NCBI RefSeq assembly: GCF_004664715.2
Contig: NC_051079.1
Coordinates: 57,447,660 to 57,511,659, forward strand
Direction of reading: 5' to 3'
DNA: 64,000 nt
Source of the DNA: Peromyscus leucopus
Lineage: Eukaryota > Chordata > Mammalia > Rodentia > Cricetidae
A program made the translations under genes and the position numbers. Shown here piece after piece: positions 12,200 to 23,605 of this stretch. Below the pieces are notes generated by a model. The model saw nothing but the letters and a program-made list of their open reading frames with translations. It did no database searches and was not told the DNA's origin. Each line of letters starts with the position of its first letter. Positions within the stretch are counted from its first letter, which is position 1.

Positions 12200-12525
12200 T
12201 CTTTTTTTAATTAAAAAATTTTCCATTCATCCTACATATCAGTCACAGATTCCCCTGTCCTCCCTCTCCCACCCCCCCAGACCCCCAGCCTACCCACCCC
12301 CATTTCCACTTCCTCCAAGGCAAGGTCTCTCATGGAGAGTCAGCAGAGCCTGGCATATTCAGTTGAGGCAGGTCTTAGCCCCTCCTCACTGCGCCAAGGC
12401 TGTGCAAAGTCTATCATAGGCACTAGGTTCCACAAAATCCGGTTCATGCACTAGGGACAGGTCCCAGTCCCACTGCCTGCCCCCCCCCCCAAACAGTTCA
12501 AGCTAAACAACTGCCTCACTTCTTC
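12200..12525 (-). repeat. L1 3' end fragment
   Basis: Reverse complement of a rodent L1 terminus: A/T-rich start, 'ccctgtcctccctctcccac', then 'ggcaaggtctctcatggaga', 'gaggcaggtcttagcccctc' and 'gcactagggacaggtcccag', conserved blocks near the L1 3' end. Truncated at its 5' side. Confidence 0.8.
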
Positions 12526-12530
12526 AGAGG

Positions 12531-12570
12531 GCCTAGAGAGATGGCTCAGTCGTTAAAGGCTAGGCTCACA
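12531..12570 (+). repeat. B2/B3 SINE head fragment
   Basis: Forty bases matching the tRNA-like start ('gagagatggctcagtcgtta'). The rest of the SINE is absent. Confidence 0.55.
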
Positions 12571-13940
12571 ACCAATCCCTTTTCTTACTTCGTTAAGCGA
12601 TTGGCTTTCAAGGGAGTTCGCATTCTCTATAATTTGTAGCCATATCAAAACAAATAAGCATATTTGAGGGCCGCAAAGACATTTGGAAGGAACTTTGAGA
12701 TCATTACATGTTCTGTTTGTTGCAACATCTGATATTTATTTTGGAGAAAAGGGCTCTGCAGCTTGCTAGTATCACTCACACCGATTTGTGAACTATATAT
12801 GTTTTGTTTTATTTCTGTGTGACAAGATTAAAAAATAATCATCAATTGTCAGAAAGAGTGAGTAGCCTTCAGTTCTAGAAAAGGAGATTTGACCCTGTTG
12901 CAGATTTCCCAGGTTTCAGGGCATTCCCCACCTTTAATGACATAAGAGTCCCTCCAGCTTCTTCCTAAAGGTGAAATTTGGATTGGCCAAGTTTGGATGG
13001 AGACTAATTTTGCACTTCTGCGGAGCTCCGGTTGGACACTGATGTTACTGGATGGACATCTGTGCTTTGAGTGGCTAAGACCTCAGAAAGCATTTCTTTC
13101 CAAGGAGTCTATATTTAAAATAAATAACAATTAAGAGGCATAATCTCCCAATTACAGCCTTGACACATGCTTGCTGTGATTCATGAATTCTGGAGAGGCT
13201 GTTTCTGGAAGTGATTAGGAAACCCTGTGCGGCAACACACTTTCTCCCATGTGCACAGCACGTGCGATCAATTAGTAGTGGATTGGAGAGCAGGCATGGG
13301 CTGATTGGTGCCTGGCTGGAGGAGTGAGCCTTTGTAGTTATTTCAGGTGTGAGCATATGCAGTTCTTAGAACAATAGTATGGGGTGTGTGGCCCGAAGAT
13401 CCTAAAACTAGGGGGCATATGGTAGCGTTGGGTGAGGACATAAATTTTTAATTTGAGGCGGATAAAAAGAACTCTTTAGGTTTAATTGAGAAAGTTGTTA
13501 AAAGCAATAGTCCTGCCAGACACTCCGCTTTGATGTTAATTCTTCAGAGAAAGCACTGACTTCAGCCTGACGAAGATGAAGGTGGTTAAGGGCAGCACTG
13601 AACACATGAATAGGGAACTCTTTTTAGAAGGCTGTCAGGGTTTTCTCTATATTGGCTGTTGCTATGGATCCTGCAAAATATTAAGTCTGCTATGATCTGC
13701 AAGGCTCGGACCTCAGTGTTTCAATGTGTTTCCCAGCACCGGGGGAATTAATATAGTCAATCCTTGCTCATCATTTTAAAGAACTTTCAGTATAGGCCAG
13801 ACAAGAAAGCCAGAAAGAGCAGATGAAAGGGATGCTGTGTACACACCACTACACAGAATAAAAACAGAGGCATAGTTTGCGGTGCCTTTACAAGACAGCA
13901 CAACCACGAAGCCCATTATAAAAGAGTTTTAAAAATCAAT
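12571..13940. other. no gene or recognisable repeat
   Basis: Single-copy-looking sequence. The section 13430-13640 has no repeat sequence and an AT-rich, TTTAATT-bearing texture that could be conserved non-coding DNA, which I cannot test here. Confidence 0.4.
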
Positions 13941-13949
13941 TTTGAGCCG

Positions 13950-14280
13950 ATAGTCATGGCAAGTGTCTATTTCCACATATTTTCTAAAGATGCTCAAGCT
14001 GGCAAAGCTGTTGAGCTGCATTCCACGTGTTTTTGGAACCTCCGATGCGGGGACCAGGCTGTGCCCTGCCATAAGTTACACCCCCTTTTGTGTGAAATTG
14101 TGGCTTCCAGGCTGTGTCTTGCCCGAGAGACTCCATTTTACCGAGCAGGGCTCGGCTCCATTTAGATGTGGGGGCAGAACGAGTCTGCCTTCTGTTTGTG
14201 CCTAAAGACATCATCGCCTGAGCAGCACCAACCATGAGGCACAGGCTGATAAATTATTTAATAATTTATAAAATTCACAG
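13950..14280 (+). repeat. old LTR-like fragment
   Basis: The core 14118-14160 is shared, inverted, with 34839-34881: both carry 'gagagactccattttac' followed by an AGCAG context. A shared 43-bp block in unrelated surroundings indicates an interspersed family. The downstream AT-rich palindrome at 14249-14269 and the 'ctccatttta' motif remind me of old rodent LTRs (RMER class), but I cannot name the family. Confidence 0.4.
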
Positions 14281-15688
14281 TAGATTGGGAGCATATGAAC
14301 CTATGGGCATTGTAAAGCTGTCTTAAGAAATAAAACAGTCTTAAGAACTTATCAAACACACCAGAATGACAAAGGGTACAGACACCTCACTGGGAACCCA
14401 TAAAGAGGATGACACCTAACATTTGGGATGGGGACAGACCCATTGACCGCGGTCTATCTGATTGTCGGCTGTGTGTGTCAAGGGACTGACAGGCAAGGAA
14501 CTCTCACTGTCCCACACATGGGCCTCAGCTCAGTCTCCGCTGCTGCTGGGGCTCATTTGAATTACTGTCAGTCAGTTCATCTATCTAGCAGTCCATTCAT
14601 ACCTGTCTTTGCTCTCACCTCTAAAGTCTAGACCTAACCTCTACAGTCATGCACCTCCATGGCCTTGAGCCTCTGTGATTTAGTGCAACATTGGAACTCA
14701 CTGGTCCTTCAACCCCAAGAAGCTCTGCCTGCCTTCACTATATCTGCAACTGGGTTCAATGATATCTCTCTGGCCATTGTGATGACTATCTACATCTGTA
14801 TCACTTGTCAACCTCTGCTTCCAGGACAGCCTCTTTGAACTCTGTGGTATCTGTGACACTTTTGTAGCCATTCTATAACCTACACATTCACACATGCATA
14901 AACATACATATAAACACATGTATGCACATATATGTAGTATACATATACTGACTGATATGTAATGTGTGGTCCAAATTAATATTAGTCATTATGATTGAAA
15001 GATAATGACCTGTGTTGTCCTATGGCCACAGATCTAGGGAATTGGACTACCTGGAAAATTACAGCCATGAAACTGCCACACTTGTGAATTTATTGCTACC
15101 CAATAAATTCTGACATTACAGAAAGACATGAACTTGTCATTCCATGTTTCTGTCATTACATGTGCATGACACCAGTCTGAAAGGTAATTTGAAGTGTCAT
15201 CTGCAAGCGTATTTGAGAAATGGGGCAGAAACTGTGATCCTCAAAGAAATTTCCGAGAAGAATTCTGAGATGTCCTGTGATGTAAAGACTCCTTTTTGTG
15301 CTTCTTCTTTACAAAAGGTAAATTGTCTAAGTCCCGCGTGACACCTTTGAAGAGAGCTGCCAATCGCAGTCTTGGTGTGTCAGTAGTGACTGCTGATGTT
15401 GTTTGAAACATTTTTGTGTTCTTTTTATTTTGTGTTGGCGAAGGCTTGCAAGAGTTAGTTCTCCCCGTCAAATGGTGACACTTTTGCTGATCATCTGACT
15501 ATGGCCATGCAATGTTTATTTCATAGGTAATTTCAGTGAGAAAAAAAAGACAAGGTATGGAAAAGGCTATGAGCTCCCATCTAACTCCACATCAGCACAG
15601 CAACACGGGGAACATTTCTCATCTCCAGCATGTGGCTATTAAACTTTTGTCTGCTGTGAACATCTTCTTCCCCTGACCCCACACTGTC
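14281..15688. other. no gene or recognisable repeat
   Basis: Single-copy-looking DNA with a short CA/TA-rich stretch near 14880-14950. No supported gene. Confidence 0.4.
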
Positions 15689-15689
15689 C

Positions 15690-16256
15690 CCATCTCAGCT
15701 CAATCCTTTGCCTCCCTCCCACTATTCTTTCCTATCACATATGGTCTGCTATCTTCTACTAATTGGCTTTTCTACTGGGACCACACACCCTAGGTTCCCA
15801 AACAGCTTCTTCATGTACATTTCATTGTGTTTAAGCCTTCTTCTGACTCCCTCATGTCACCCTTCTTCCCGTTCCACTGCCTGCTTGAGCTCTTCTCCCT
15901 AAGCGAGATAGTGTTCTTCCTATCTCCTTTACTTTCTCCTTCTATGGTACTCTCCCTCCTCCACAAGTGCATCCCTCCTGCCAATGGACTGTTTCTAGTC
16001 TCCTAGCTTCCATGTTACACACACCAACACAAACTATTCAAAGCTAGTACCCTCAAATGAGAGAGAACATGTAGTGTTTGTCTTTGTGGGCCTGGGTGAC
16101 TTCACGCAGTATAATTTTTTTTTTTTTTTTTTTACAGCACCATCCATTATCCCATAAATTTCATGCTTTTATTTTTCTTAACAGCTGAGTAATACTCCGC
16201 TGTGTCTGTGTACCGCATTTTCGTTATTCATTTATTTGTTGAAGACTACTTATGTG
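15690..16256 (-). repeat. L1 3' region, left part
   Basis: Minus-strand L1: a long pyrimidine-rich 3'UTR zone, then 'tgggcctgggtgacttcacg', 'agcaccatccattatcccat' and 'agctgagtaatactccgctg', which correspond to the well-known L1 sequence near the end of ORF2 and the 3'UTR. It is cut by a MaLR LTR and resumes at 16692. A T18 run at 16116-16133 lies inside. Confidence 0.78.
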
Positions 16257-16691
16257 TGTCTCACTTAGGGTTCCTGTTGCTGTGGTGAAACACCAAAACC
16301 AAAAGCAGCTCAGAGAGGAAAGGGTTTATTTTCGCTTATAGATCCTGAATCACAGTCCACTGAGGGAGGCCAAGGCAGGAACTCAAACCAGGTAGGAATG
16401 TGGAGGCAGGAGCTGATGCAGAGGTCACGATGGAGTGCTGCTTCCTGCCTTGTTCCTCATGGTTTCCTCACCGTGATTTATTATAGAACCCAGCACCACC
16501 AGCCCAGCCCACAGGTGTCCTCACCCACAATGGGCTGGGCCTTCCCCATCGATCACTAATTAAGAATTAGTTAATTGTCCTACAGGCTTGCCTGCCTATA
16601 AGCCTGACCTTATGGAGGCATTTTCTCAATTGAGGTTCCCTCCTCTCAGACCCTATTTTGTGTCAAGGTGACATAAAACTATCTAGGACCA
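16257..16691 (-). repeat. ERVL-MaLR LTR (MT/ORR1-like) inside L1
   Basis: Reverse complement of a rodent MaLR LTR. The window-left end 'gttcctgttgctgtggtgaa' is the LTR 3' terminus, 'gaggaaagggtttattttcg' covers its polyadenylation zone, and 'tgtcaaggtgacataaaact' is near its 5' start. It interrupts L1 sequence that continues on both sides (to 16256 and from 16692), so it inserted after the L1. I could not find a clean 5-bp target duplication. Confidence 0.75.
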
Positions 16692-16770
16692 AGCTTCATT
16701 CAATTTTCTAGCTATTGTGAATAGAGCACATATGAACATAGATCTGCAAATGGGGAGTGGTTTAACCAAA
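16692..16770 (-). repeat. L1 3' region, right part
   Basis: Continues the interrupted L1: 'tctagctattgtgaatagag' and 'cacatatgaacatagatctg' follow, in L1 order, the sequence left of the MaLR LTR. Confidence 0.65.
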
Positions 16771-16989
16771 ACTAAAGGATCTATGAAGAAGCCTTATGAA
16801 ACCCTACTAGTTTTAAAGATAATTGAAAGGATTTTTTTTCTTGGGGTGTTTGAACAGAAGTAACCCACGTTAGTGAATAATTCTGCTCACAGAAGACATT
16901 GGTTTTTAAGTGTGAATCTCAGTGCCAGTTTGCACACTTAACCTCCCTACGATACTATGAGTTACTAGTGAGAAAGGCCCTAGATGTAC

Positions 16990-17355
16990 CCACTACAATA
17001 TAGGCTATTGTGGTGCTCCTGGCTGCCCATCATAGCTAGATGGTAAGATCTGGTGCTGAACTCACCACCCACTTTGACTGCAGGACACAGAGAAATCAAT
17101 TTTGAACTACTAAGGTTTACTCCATGCTGCCCAATTTGCATAGTGCTGGAAGATGCCATGCAGGATTCTGGGGGGAAAAAAGACATCAATGGTCTTTACC
17201 CAGCACTGTACCCTGTATACTACAACACCATGCCAATCAGGATATGCCACTGGTGCAGTAGTGGCAAACCTCTTTATAGGGGTTACCAACCACTCTTTTG
17301 AGTGGATTTGAGATCTGCTCCATAGGAGGGCATTCGTTGCCAATGCTGTAAACAT

Positions 17356-17413
<58 letters not shown>

Positions 17414-17690
17414 AAAGTTAGCCATAAACCTTAGGAAGGAATCTATCAATCCTGTCTTTCTAGAGAGTTATGTTGTCAAACTACCTTCTAAATATTTATG
17501 TTTGTATCCATGTATTTAGGCTGCTCTCCATCTTGGCCAGAGGAGCTTCTGGGACATCACATCTGGATAGAGTTGGAAGCAGAGACTGGGAAGGTAATAT
17601 GATCAGGATACATTGTGTATATGTATGAGATTGTCAAAGAATAAATAAAAGTAAAAAATTTTAAAGCCTTAAAACCCCCAAAACAAACAA
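16990..17690 (+). repeat. L1 3'UTR and 3' terminus (Lx-like)
   Basis: Plus-strand L1 3'UTR: 'gctagatggtaagatctggt', 'gactgcaggacacagagaaa', 'aatcaggatatgccactggt', 'tgagtggatttgagatctgc', then 'tcaaactaccttctaaatat', and after an internal deletion the terminus with 'caaagaataaataaaagt'. It lies opposite in orientation to the L1 at 15690-16770. An unusual A54 run interrupts it. Confidence 0.75.
17359..17412. repeat. A54 homopolymer inside L1 3'UTR
   Basis: Fifty-four uninterrupted A residues, flanked on both sides by L1 3'UTR sequence and not by an element end. It may be an expanded internal A run or the remnant of a SINE tail. Confidence 0.95.
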
Positions 17691-18225
17691 ACAAAAACCT
17701 CAAACTTCCTAAGCATTAGAGCAAAAGACCAGAAGTCTGATTCAGACTATAAGGATGTGATTAATAGGGGCGTTTTATTGATGGATTGTCTAAAAATGTT
17801 TATAAAGGAGCAGTTACAACTGGTCTTGAAATGTGCTTAGGTGCTTTGGGTAACTGAGGGGGAAAGTTTCTGCCTTGAAGAATTTTCATTATAATTAGAG
17901 ATCCCCCTTAACAGTTAAATTAAATACAAAACAAGTATCCCTGTCAAGGCCACACTCACGGCACAGACATGTTTAGATAGTGGATATTTAGGAATACAAG
18001 CTCCTGGAATGTAGGCCTTTTCTCATTCATTGCCCTTGTTAGATGGATTAGATAATATTGGTCTGCCAAAATAGATCAGGAGAGCCTCATAGAGGATGAT
18101 GGACTTAACAATGTCACCTGTAAGATATGTGCGTATAAAAGATTTGCCCAGATGTGATTATACAAGTAGCATTGGGAACAAGCAGGAGAATCAGAGGAAG
18201 AAAAGTATTCAATCTAAACTTAATG
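17691..18225. other. no gene or recognisable repeat
   Basis: Single-copy-looking sequence. No supported feature. Confidence 0.4.
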
Positions 18226-18229
18226 GGGC

Positions 18230-18800
18230 CTTGACATTCAGCAAACAATAGAAAAGTGGCTTATCTCCTCCTTATTGGGAGAGCTTCTTGTTATAACTTT
18301 GGCTTGGTGGCTGCACCTTAATCTTCTGCTATTTCAGTCAGCAATTACAACTTTGAAGTTACCAGCCTGCTTTTCTAGCAGTGTCCTGGCCACTCAGGCC
18401 ACAGCCTAGTGGGAATTCTGTTCCTGCAGGCACTGGTTCTGTCACTGCCATTAACAGCTTCTTTAACTAAATCTCTATCATTCTATTTATACATAAGCTC
18501 AAGATTCAAAGGCTGGGGTGAAAACCTGCTAGCTCAGAGGGGCTGGGTTGCAACTAGCTAACCTTCTCCTTGTTAGCATCTCTGAACGACCATTGCTTCT
18601 GCTTAGTCAAACCAGAAAACCCTGTGTCACTCTAAACCCCTCCTCCCTATGACTTCCTGTGTCTGTCTATCTCTCCTGAACGCCCTCTGGTGCTCTATGA
18701 TTACTTCTGTCAACTAGTTGCTAACTCAGCCTCCTGACCCAAGGTTAATTTTATTTAATTAACAAAATGCAAACTCGAGGTTCACAGTGTGATCAAATAT
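18230..18800. repeat. unclassified rodent interspersed repeat
   Basis: The phrases 'aacctgctagctcagagggg', 'ctctggtgctctatgattac', 'tcaactagttgctaactcag' and 'ttcacagtgtgatcaaatat' belong to a repeat I remember as common in rodents, probably an ERV internal segment. I cannot assign the family or orientation with confidence. Confidence 0.4.
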
Positions 18801-20834
18801 CTCCCAAAAGCTTCTAAAGACAAGAGAAGCTGGCCACCCAACCTCAGTTTCCCTTTGTATAGAAGGGAAAAGGACCTCCCCCGAGTGACACTTGCTCTCT
18901 TTCTCAAATGATTATCACATACAGGAACCACTGCCCTAAACTGTCCATCTTGTCAATCTAAAAACTCCCCCACTGAGTTCCCAGAAGATTCCCTCATACC
19001 CGGTGGCTGTCATGTATCCTCCACAGATACATCTGCCTCGTGGGATTTGAGAAAAATCTTCGGTAAAAGGCTATAGAAGCTTCTCTCCTTTGTTTCTGGG
19101 AACTTAAAGGTTTTTTTTTTTTAATTTTTTTTTTTTTTACTTCTACTGTGTTTGTTTTCTCTAACTTGGGACTAATTTCAGAGAAATCTGTTGACAGAGA
19201 GAGCTAAAGGAGAAGAGAGAAGACTCTTTAGAGCCCATGTGAAGAACAGCTAGTCACTTGAGTACTGATTGAAATAATCCATTACTCGGGGAATAATTGG
19301 CTTTCCTGTTTTCTTTTGCTCATTACTTTCATGCAGGTGTTCAAATCCACCATTTTCAGACATCCATTGTGGTGCTTTTGACTATATTTGCTCAGCTCTT
19401 CAAAGGGTAATGGATCACAAGGAAGACACTGGCACAGGATGACGCGGGCACACAAGGGAGTGGAGGGCAGAGGGAAGCATGGCTTGCTGTGGTTTGGGGG
19501 GCTTCGATGCTCTGACTCTAGCCTCTTGTGGCCTTACTGTCCTCTGTGTCTGTCAGTGGAGTCTTTGTCAGACTGTTGAACTTTGCAGTGTGTCCCTCTC
19601 ATGACGGTGAGCTCTGAGTGATATTGTTTACTCATTTGTAACAGGTTTTGTGATCCCCGGATGCTGCAAATTGCTTGTTATTAACAATAATTGCTTACAG
19701 ATTTTTCTAAACCATTTACATGAAGAATCTTTGCAATATGAGGTTAAATTATAATATGCTAATAGTCAATCAATGCCGAACAGTAGTTTGCTTTGGTATA
19801 CCGAGCTGCCACACTTTGGCTGTTTAAAGCAAGTACATTCTCCTTCCGACTCTTGTTACTTCTGGTTCAGCTTTGCTGCTGTTTTGACATTAGGGAAGTA
19901 AAAATCTCCTTAACATAGGAATTTCTCTACCCTGAAATTAAGCTACGATGGTTTGGAAACCACACAGTATCCCTCTTTCTGAACAAGTGCCGGGCACATT
20001 CCTGCACGGGCTGTGTCCAGCTGTGGGGAGACAGTATCAGAATTCTTCGGAACAAAGAAAGCCCTGTGTTGAAACAGAGCTAAAAGGAATGGTATTAAGC
20101 ACAAGGAAATTTGCAGGAATCGACCAGCAGGGAAGGCTGTGCAAACTAAATTTCAGCCCAGAACAATGTAAATAAATCCAACTTGGGCAGGCCACGGGAA
20201 CCAGAAAGACAGCAGTGAGCAAATAAAAATATAGCCACATTCCTAACCTTCCTTGAAGGCAAAGTGGTAAATGTAAGTGAGACAGGGTCTGATGGAAAGT
20301 TCTTCTTGGCAACTTTCACAACTTCTTTTCTCTCTGGCCAAGAAATTAGTGAACCAATAGATGTGATTATAAAATTACCAAATGGTTTTTACCTGAGGCA
20401 TAAAAGATGCAAAAACCCATCCTCTTATCTTGAGATACTTACAGCTTGGTTAGTGAAAATTGGCACAAAAATGAGGGAGCCCGGGGCAGATTTCCTTCAT
20501 GTTGGGAACTAGCTGATTTCATAAGGATGGGCATGGAAAGAAGAAACCCACCTGGGGAGGTGGGTCTCTGTGATCCTCAGCTTCCAGAAGGTAGCATATC
20601 ATCTGCAGGTGGTTGCTTTAGTCCGTCTCTTTGTCTCGAGAGAGTCTCCACTGTGTGGTAATAACTAACACATCTCTACTGAGTGACACACGGCTGGCAC
20701 TGAAGGGGAGGATGACTAGCATATGTCAATCAGAGCTCACTGTCACAGAAGGAAAGCGCTGTGAGGCTAGGCAATCAGACAGAGACTGCACCGCTGGCCA
20801 CAAAGGATGGGGAGACGACAAGAGGCTGGGGAAC
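18801..20834. other. no gene or recognisable repeat
   Basis: Contains T-rich runs near 19111-19138 and mixed single-copy-looking DNA. Frames of 63-91 codons here overlap on both strands and look random. Confidence 0.4.
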
Positions 20835-20999
20835 TCACCAATTTGTCTAGGCTAGACTGGTTGACCAGTGAGCTCCAGGGACTGATATGCTAGAGTTCTA
20901 GGTGAGCCCAGCTTTTCATGTGGGTGCTAGGGATCCAAACTGGGGCTTCATGCTTGCATAGTAAGTAATTCAATAATTGAGTCATCTCTCCAGTGCCTA
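20835..20999 (-). repeat. composite B-type SINE
   Basis: On the minus strand it begins with the tRNA-like head ('gcactggagagatgactcaa'), then 'ccctagcacccacatgaaaa' and 'agctcactggtcaaccagtc', a known rodent arrangement with B2/B3-like and B1-like parts. Old and diverged. Confidence 0.6.
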
Positions 21000-21087
21000 A
21001 ATTTTCTTTTTTTCTCTTCTATCCCCTTTCCTCCCCTCCCTCCCCTTCCTTTCTTTCCTTTTCTTCTCCTCCCTTCTCTTTCCCTTT
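21000..21087. repeat. polypyrimidine (CT-rich) tract
   Basis: About 85 bp of nearly pure C and T between two minus-strand SINE pieces. Confidence 0.85.
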
Positions 21088-21190
21088 GTGAGATATATTC
21101 TTGCTGTGCAGCCTAGGTACCCCTAAAGCTTATTACTTCTTTTTTGGCCTCCTGAGTATTAGGATTACAGGGGACTATGCCTGGTGTTGG
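21088..21190 (-). repeat. old B1-like SINE
   Basis: 'tgagatatattcttgctgtg', 'cagcctaggtacccctaaag' and 'ctgagtattaggattacagg' follow the order of a minus-strand B1/B4 half with many substitutions. Confidence 0.6.
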
Positions 21191-21561
21191 GGCAGTGCTT
21201 AATTTTAACCTTATATATGCAGTAAGCTGTCTCAGAATTGTTAGGCTCAGATAACTTTGTTGGATGGATTGATCTCTTGAGCATAAATGGTTGGCCATTT
21301 AGATTTTTTTTTCACCCTTTCTGTGTTTGATGATGTCTGTGGGATGCTCACAGGTTTCTGTAGTGATGGTCTGTTTGGTCCTAAGACTGGTGTCAATTGG
21401 AGAACCCTGCTGTCATGCAGTCTTTGGAAACGTAGTGCTTACATTCATTGTTCTAGATTCTCATCCTTGGCTTCTGCCTCTACTTGACCAATTGTTCCAC
21501 TTCTTGTGTTGACTCAGGCTTCTATGGTAAACTATATACAAAGGTCTTCTCAAGTCCTCTC

Positions 21562-22080
21562 TGTGGTGATATTGTGTTCCCCAAAATATCGTGTACCTTA
21601 ATAAACTTATCTGGGGTCAGAGAACAGAAAAGCCACTGGTTAGGCTGTGATAGCACACGCCTTTAATCCTAGCATTCCAGAGGCAGAAATCCATCTGGGA
21701 TCTCTGTGACTTCAAGGCCACATTGGAAAAAGCCAGCTTGGTGACACACACCTTTAATCCCAGAAAGCCAGCCTTTAATCCCAGAGAGTAGTGGTAGAAA
21801 TCAGAAAGATATATAAGGCGTGAGGACCAGAAACTAGAAGCATTTGGCTGGTTAAGCATGTGGCTGGTTAAGCTTCAGGCTTTCGAGCAGCACAGTTCAG
21901 CTGAGATTCATTCTGGATGAGGACACAGAAGCTTCCAGTCTGAGGAAACAAGACCAGCTGAGGATCTGGCCAGGTGAGATAGCTGTGGCTTGTTCTGTCT
22001 CTCTGATCTACCAGCATTGACCCCAATAACTGGCCTCGGGTTTGATTTTATTAATAAGAACTTTTAAGATTCCTGCTATA
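21562..22080 (+). mobile_element. solo LTR, ERV2-like, family copy 1
   Basis: A 519-bp LTR starting TGTGGTGA and ending CTGCTATA (CA decayed to TA). It is flanked by a perfect 6-bp duplication CCTCTC (21556-21561, 22081-22086), the length expected for ERV2/ERVK integration. It has a TATATAAGG box at 21810-21818 and 'ttaataagaac' near the 3' end. An internal zone (about 21643-21800) has two B1-like 'cctttaatcc' modules. No internal retroviral region adjoins it, so it is a solo LTR. A sister copy is at 39018-39541. I recall the family as common in cricetid rodents. Confidence 0.88.
21643..21800 (+). repeat. B1-like modules built into the LTR
   Basis: The stretch 'agcacacgcctttaatccta', 'gcattccagaggcagaaatc' and 'tctctgtgacttcaaggcca' follows the 5' half of B1. 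It is followed by a second partial head 'acacacctttaatcccagaa' and a third 'gcctttaatcccagagag'. The same arrangement is present in the sister LTR, so it belongs to the family and is not a local insertion. Confidence 0.7.
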
Positions 22081-22086
22081 CCTCTC

Positions 22087-23344
22087 CCTATGGACAAGGA
22101 AACTTCTGGATTTCCCAGAGCATATTTAATTCTTAGTCCCATAGAAGCCAAACCTGGCTTGCTTATTAAATTTTCTGTTAAGCAATTGCTGTGAATTTAA
22201 CTTGGAGGTATCTTCCCAGGACTTCCTGAACATAGGACCTCCACCAGTCTATCTAGAGTTTCTCACTTCATCCAGTGCCCCACATCTTCCCATTGTGACC
22301 CCCTCATGCTTTGTCGACAGTAAAATCTCAAACTTTTGAGACAGATTGCCAATTTTACAATAGGTTAAGTCAATGAAAACTGGTATAAAAAGAAATACAA
22401 ACAAAAACAAGGAAAATAAGACAATTTACAACATCTTGCTTTCAAGATTATTTTCTTAATGAAACTCAAGAACAATTCCCATTGTGAATGACAAAAGCTG
22501 AGTTTTTCACTTTCACTTATTAAGATATAACTCACATACAAACTGCTCACTGAAGTACACACGGTGATACTTGCTACAGGGTATACACACCATTCTAATT
22601 CCTTAGGAAGTTAATGAGACTTTGAGCTTAGAAGGTTCAAGGAAAAACATGGAAGTAAAGGTAAGGGATCCAAGGAGCTTGGAAAGGGGGGCTTGTCAGT
22701 CAGTCATTCTCTGTTCTGGGAAATGAATCTGTGACAAATCCATATGACAGACTGTGCTTCGGTTTGCAGATGTTGGCTGAAATGGTGTCATCCCCCCCCC
22801 CCCCACATACACACACAATGTGGGACTAAGAATGTAAAAAAGCTGTCAGCTCCGACCCATGTGTCTTATAGGCTGTTTCCATGTAAGCTATTCGAGTAGC
22901 TTTCTGGAGTCAGAGGCTCAGAGAGGGGAGCTCATCTTTTAAATGCTATCTAGTTCAGAATGGAGTTCCAGTGAAGACACGGGTATGTTTCTGAGGCTTA
23001 TGCACTTTTAGCTTTGTGATACTAGGCAGTTATTTAACCTTGGGTAAAACTTAGTTTCCTTTTCTTTTTAACATGATGGAACTGTAATCATCTCAGAGAC
23101 TGTTGAAAAAAATTAACAAAAGGGTTCCTAAAATATCCAACATACACATGTTGAACATGCACACACAAGGAAACAACCATTGGCAAATAATGAGAACTCA
23201 TGTCCATACCCAAATCAGGCCTGATTGTCACTCACATCATAGTATAATGACAAAAAGAGATAAGGCTTGATTGCTGTCAGTATGCTTGAGCAAATAGTAA
23301 CTGCTGTGGCAGCTTGGACTGATGGCTTGTGACAAGAATCCCAC
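22087..23344. other. no gene or recognisable repeat
   Basis: Single-copy-looking sequence with a C run near 22793-22804. No supported feature. Confidence 0.4.
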
Positions 23345-23430
23345 TGCAGGGATGTTAGAGGCTGGAGGATGGTGAGTCCACAGCCAGCCTGCCAGCCTAG
23401 GCTACACCAAGTGTGTGAGGCTAGACTGGG
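23345..23430 (+). repeat. B1/B4-like SINE remnant
   Basis: 'gatgttagaggctggaggat', 'ccagcctgccagcctaggct' and 'acaccaagtgtgtgaggcta' follow the middle of an old B1-like SINE. The purine tract that follows may have grown from its tail. Confidence 0.45.
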
Positions 23431-23473
23431 AGGGAGAGAGAGTGAGAGAGCGAGAGAGAGAGTGAGAGAGCGA

Positions 23474-23534
<61 letters not shown>

Positions 23535-23605
23535 AGGAGGAGGAGGAGGAGGAGGAGGGAGGGAGGGAGGGAGGGAGGGAGGGAGGGAGGAGGGGAGCTG
23601 AAAGG
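23431..23605. repeat. polypurine (GA)n/(GGA)n/(GGGA)n tract
   Basis: About 170 bp with almost only G and A: (GA)n with GTGAGAGAGC interruptions, then (GGA)n, then (GGGA)n. Mirror symmetry favours triplex (H-DNA). A frame through it encodes Arg/Glu and Gly repeats and is not a gene. Confidence 0.96.

Noticed and set aside
10901..12226. Frames of 80-145 codons on both strands
   Set aside because: They are translations of (AAAT)n, (GAAA)n, (TTTC)n and (CT)n, giving Leu-Phe-Ser or Lys-Glu-Arg repeats. Every frame of both strands is open there, which is a composition effect.
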